Positions 29,856 to 30,019 of a stretch of 30,019 nt of DNA are shown here, piece after piece. This DNA is from Bin87 sp034428455. GTDB taxonomy: Bacteria; Chloroflexota; Dehalococcoidia; Lucifugimonadales; UBA3495. Numbering within the stretch: the stretch's first letter is position 1; every line of letters starts with the position of its first letter. The notes beneath the pieces were generated by a model. It saw only the letters and a list, made by a program, of their open reading frames with translations, did not search any database and was not told the origin of the DNA. The translations under genes and the position numbers were made by a program. The stretch covers positions 1 to 30,019 of the forward strand of contig DAOUHZ010000141.1 in the NCBI GenBank assembly GCA_034428455.1, in the 5' to 3' direction.

Positions 29856-30019
29856 TTAATTCATCCCGCTGCTCACGATCTCGGCAGCGCGCAGGTTGGC
29901 CCAGCGGTCTGCCTCTACTATAGCATCCAGATCGGGCGACGGCTGCGATGCGTGCTCGCCGAGCACCCGCTCCACCAGGCGGTAGATGTCGGTATACCGG
30001 ATGCTGCCGGCCAGGAAAG
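29856..30019 (-). CDS. dxr: 1-deoxy-D-xylulose 5-phosphate reductoisomerase, C-terminal end
   Basis: The last 54 codons or so of a minus-strand gene that enters from the right window edge; it ends TAA at 29858-29856. The visible end reads FLAGSIRYTDIYRLVERVL, a short linker, then LDAIVEADRWANLRAAEIV. This matches the C-terminal helical domain of Dxr (the F-L-x-x-x-I-x-F-x-D-I and E-A-D-x-x-A-R-x-x-A patterns). Dxr makes MEP, the second step of non-mevalonate isoprenoid synthesis. Placement directly before rseP is the common gene order and supports the call. Confidence 0.85.
   Translation of the reverse strand, partial: FLAGSIRYTDIYRLVERVLGEHASQPSPDLDAIVEADRWANLRAAEIVSSGMN

Overview
The window looks like about 30 kb of a high-GC bacterial chromosome of free-living, chemoheterotrophic character. 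A member of the Chloroflexota (Dehalococcoidia/SAR202-like) is my best guess, at moderate confidence. Reasons: GC-rich codon use throughout; a T-box leader in front of trpE, a control type outside Firmicutes known mainly from Actinobacteria, Chloroflexota and a few others; a neighbourhood of LLM flavin oxidoreductase, MmgE/PrpD, L-2-hydroxyglutarate oxidase, dienelactone hydrolase and MFS carriers; and several apparently leaderless genes. No rRNA, tRNA, CRISPR array, transposase or prophage gene is visible.

Layout. 1-2.3 kb (+): the 3' part of a RelA/SpoT-domain synthetase, a small unknown gene and a CoxE-like VWA protein; a small unknown gene converges on them. 2.8-6.5 kb (+): an envelope cluster of SppA-like membrane serine protease, membrane-anchored DUF4350-type protein and triple-repeat lipoprotein. 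6.5-8.1 kb (+): LLM oxidoreductase and a Rid-family protein. 8.1-12.0 kb (-): a tryptophan locus with promoter, T-box, trpE and trpG. Three foreign-looking genes separate trpE from trpG: a HigB-type toxin, a TPR protein with an antitoxin-like N-terminus, and a VOC-fold protein. 12.2-14.8 kb (-): an AT-richer insert with a RloC/PrrC-like AAA anticodon-nuclease candidate behind an orphan Phd-like antitoxin. 14.8-17.2 kb (-): quinone oxidoreductase and MmgE/PrpD. 17.25-18.8 kb (+): HicA, a double-length tandem HicB, and a membrane-anchored coiled-coil protein built from 33-bp repeats. 19.0-21.6 kb (+): LhgO and an MFS carrier. 21.6-24.0 kb (-): a frameshifted gene remnant, a SurA-N-like lipoprotein and a small exported protein. 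24.3-28.4 kb (+): MFS carrier behind a short leader ORF, dienelactone hydrolase, and a siroheme nitrite/sulfite reductase. 28.4-30.0 kb (-): the rseP-type protease and the 3' end of dxr, a standard housekeeping pair.

How it fits together. The metabolic genes are mostly single units or pairs. The trp locus is the one clear biosynthetic unit: TrpE and TrpG form anthranilate synthase, and the T-box (UGG specifier, UGGC acceptor bulge) should switch transcription on when uncharged tRNA-Trp accumulates. Between 9.2 and 18.3 kb there are four toxin/antitoxin or defence-like loci, and a RelA/SpoT-domain gene sits at the left edge. The most unusual item is the TPR protein at 9245-9823. It starts like a HigA antitoxin but carries TPR repeats where the helix-turn-helix should be, and it is coupled to a HigB-type toxin inside the trp operon. 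Several toxin-type and solitary genes share a -10 box exactly 6 nt before the ATG, which predicts leaderless mRNAs.
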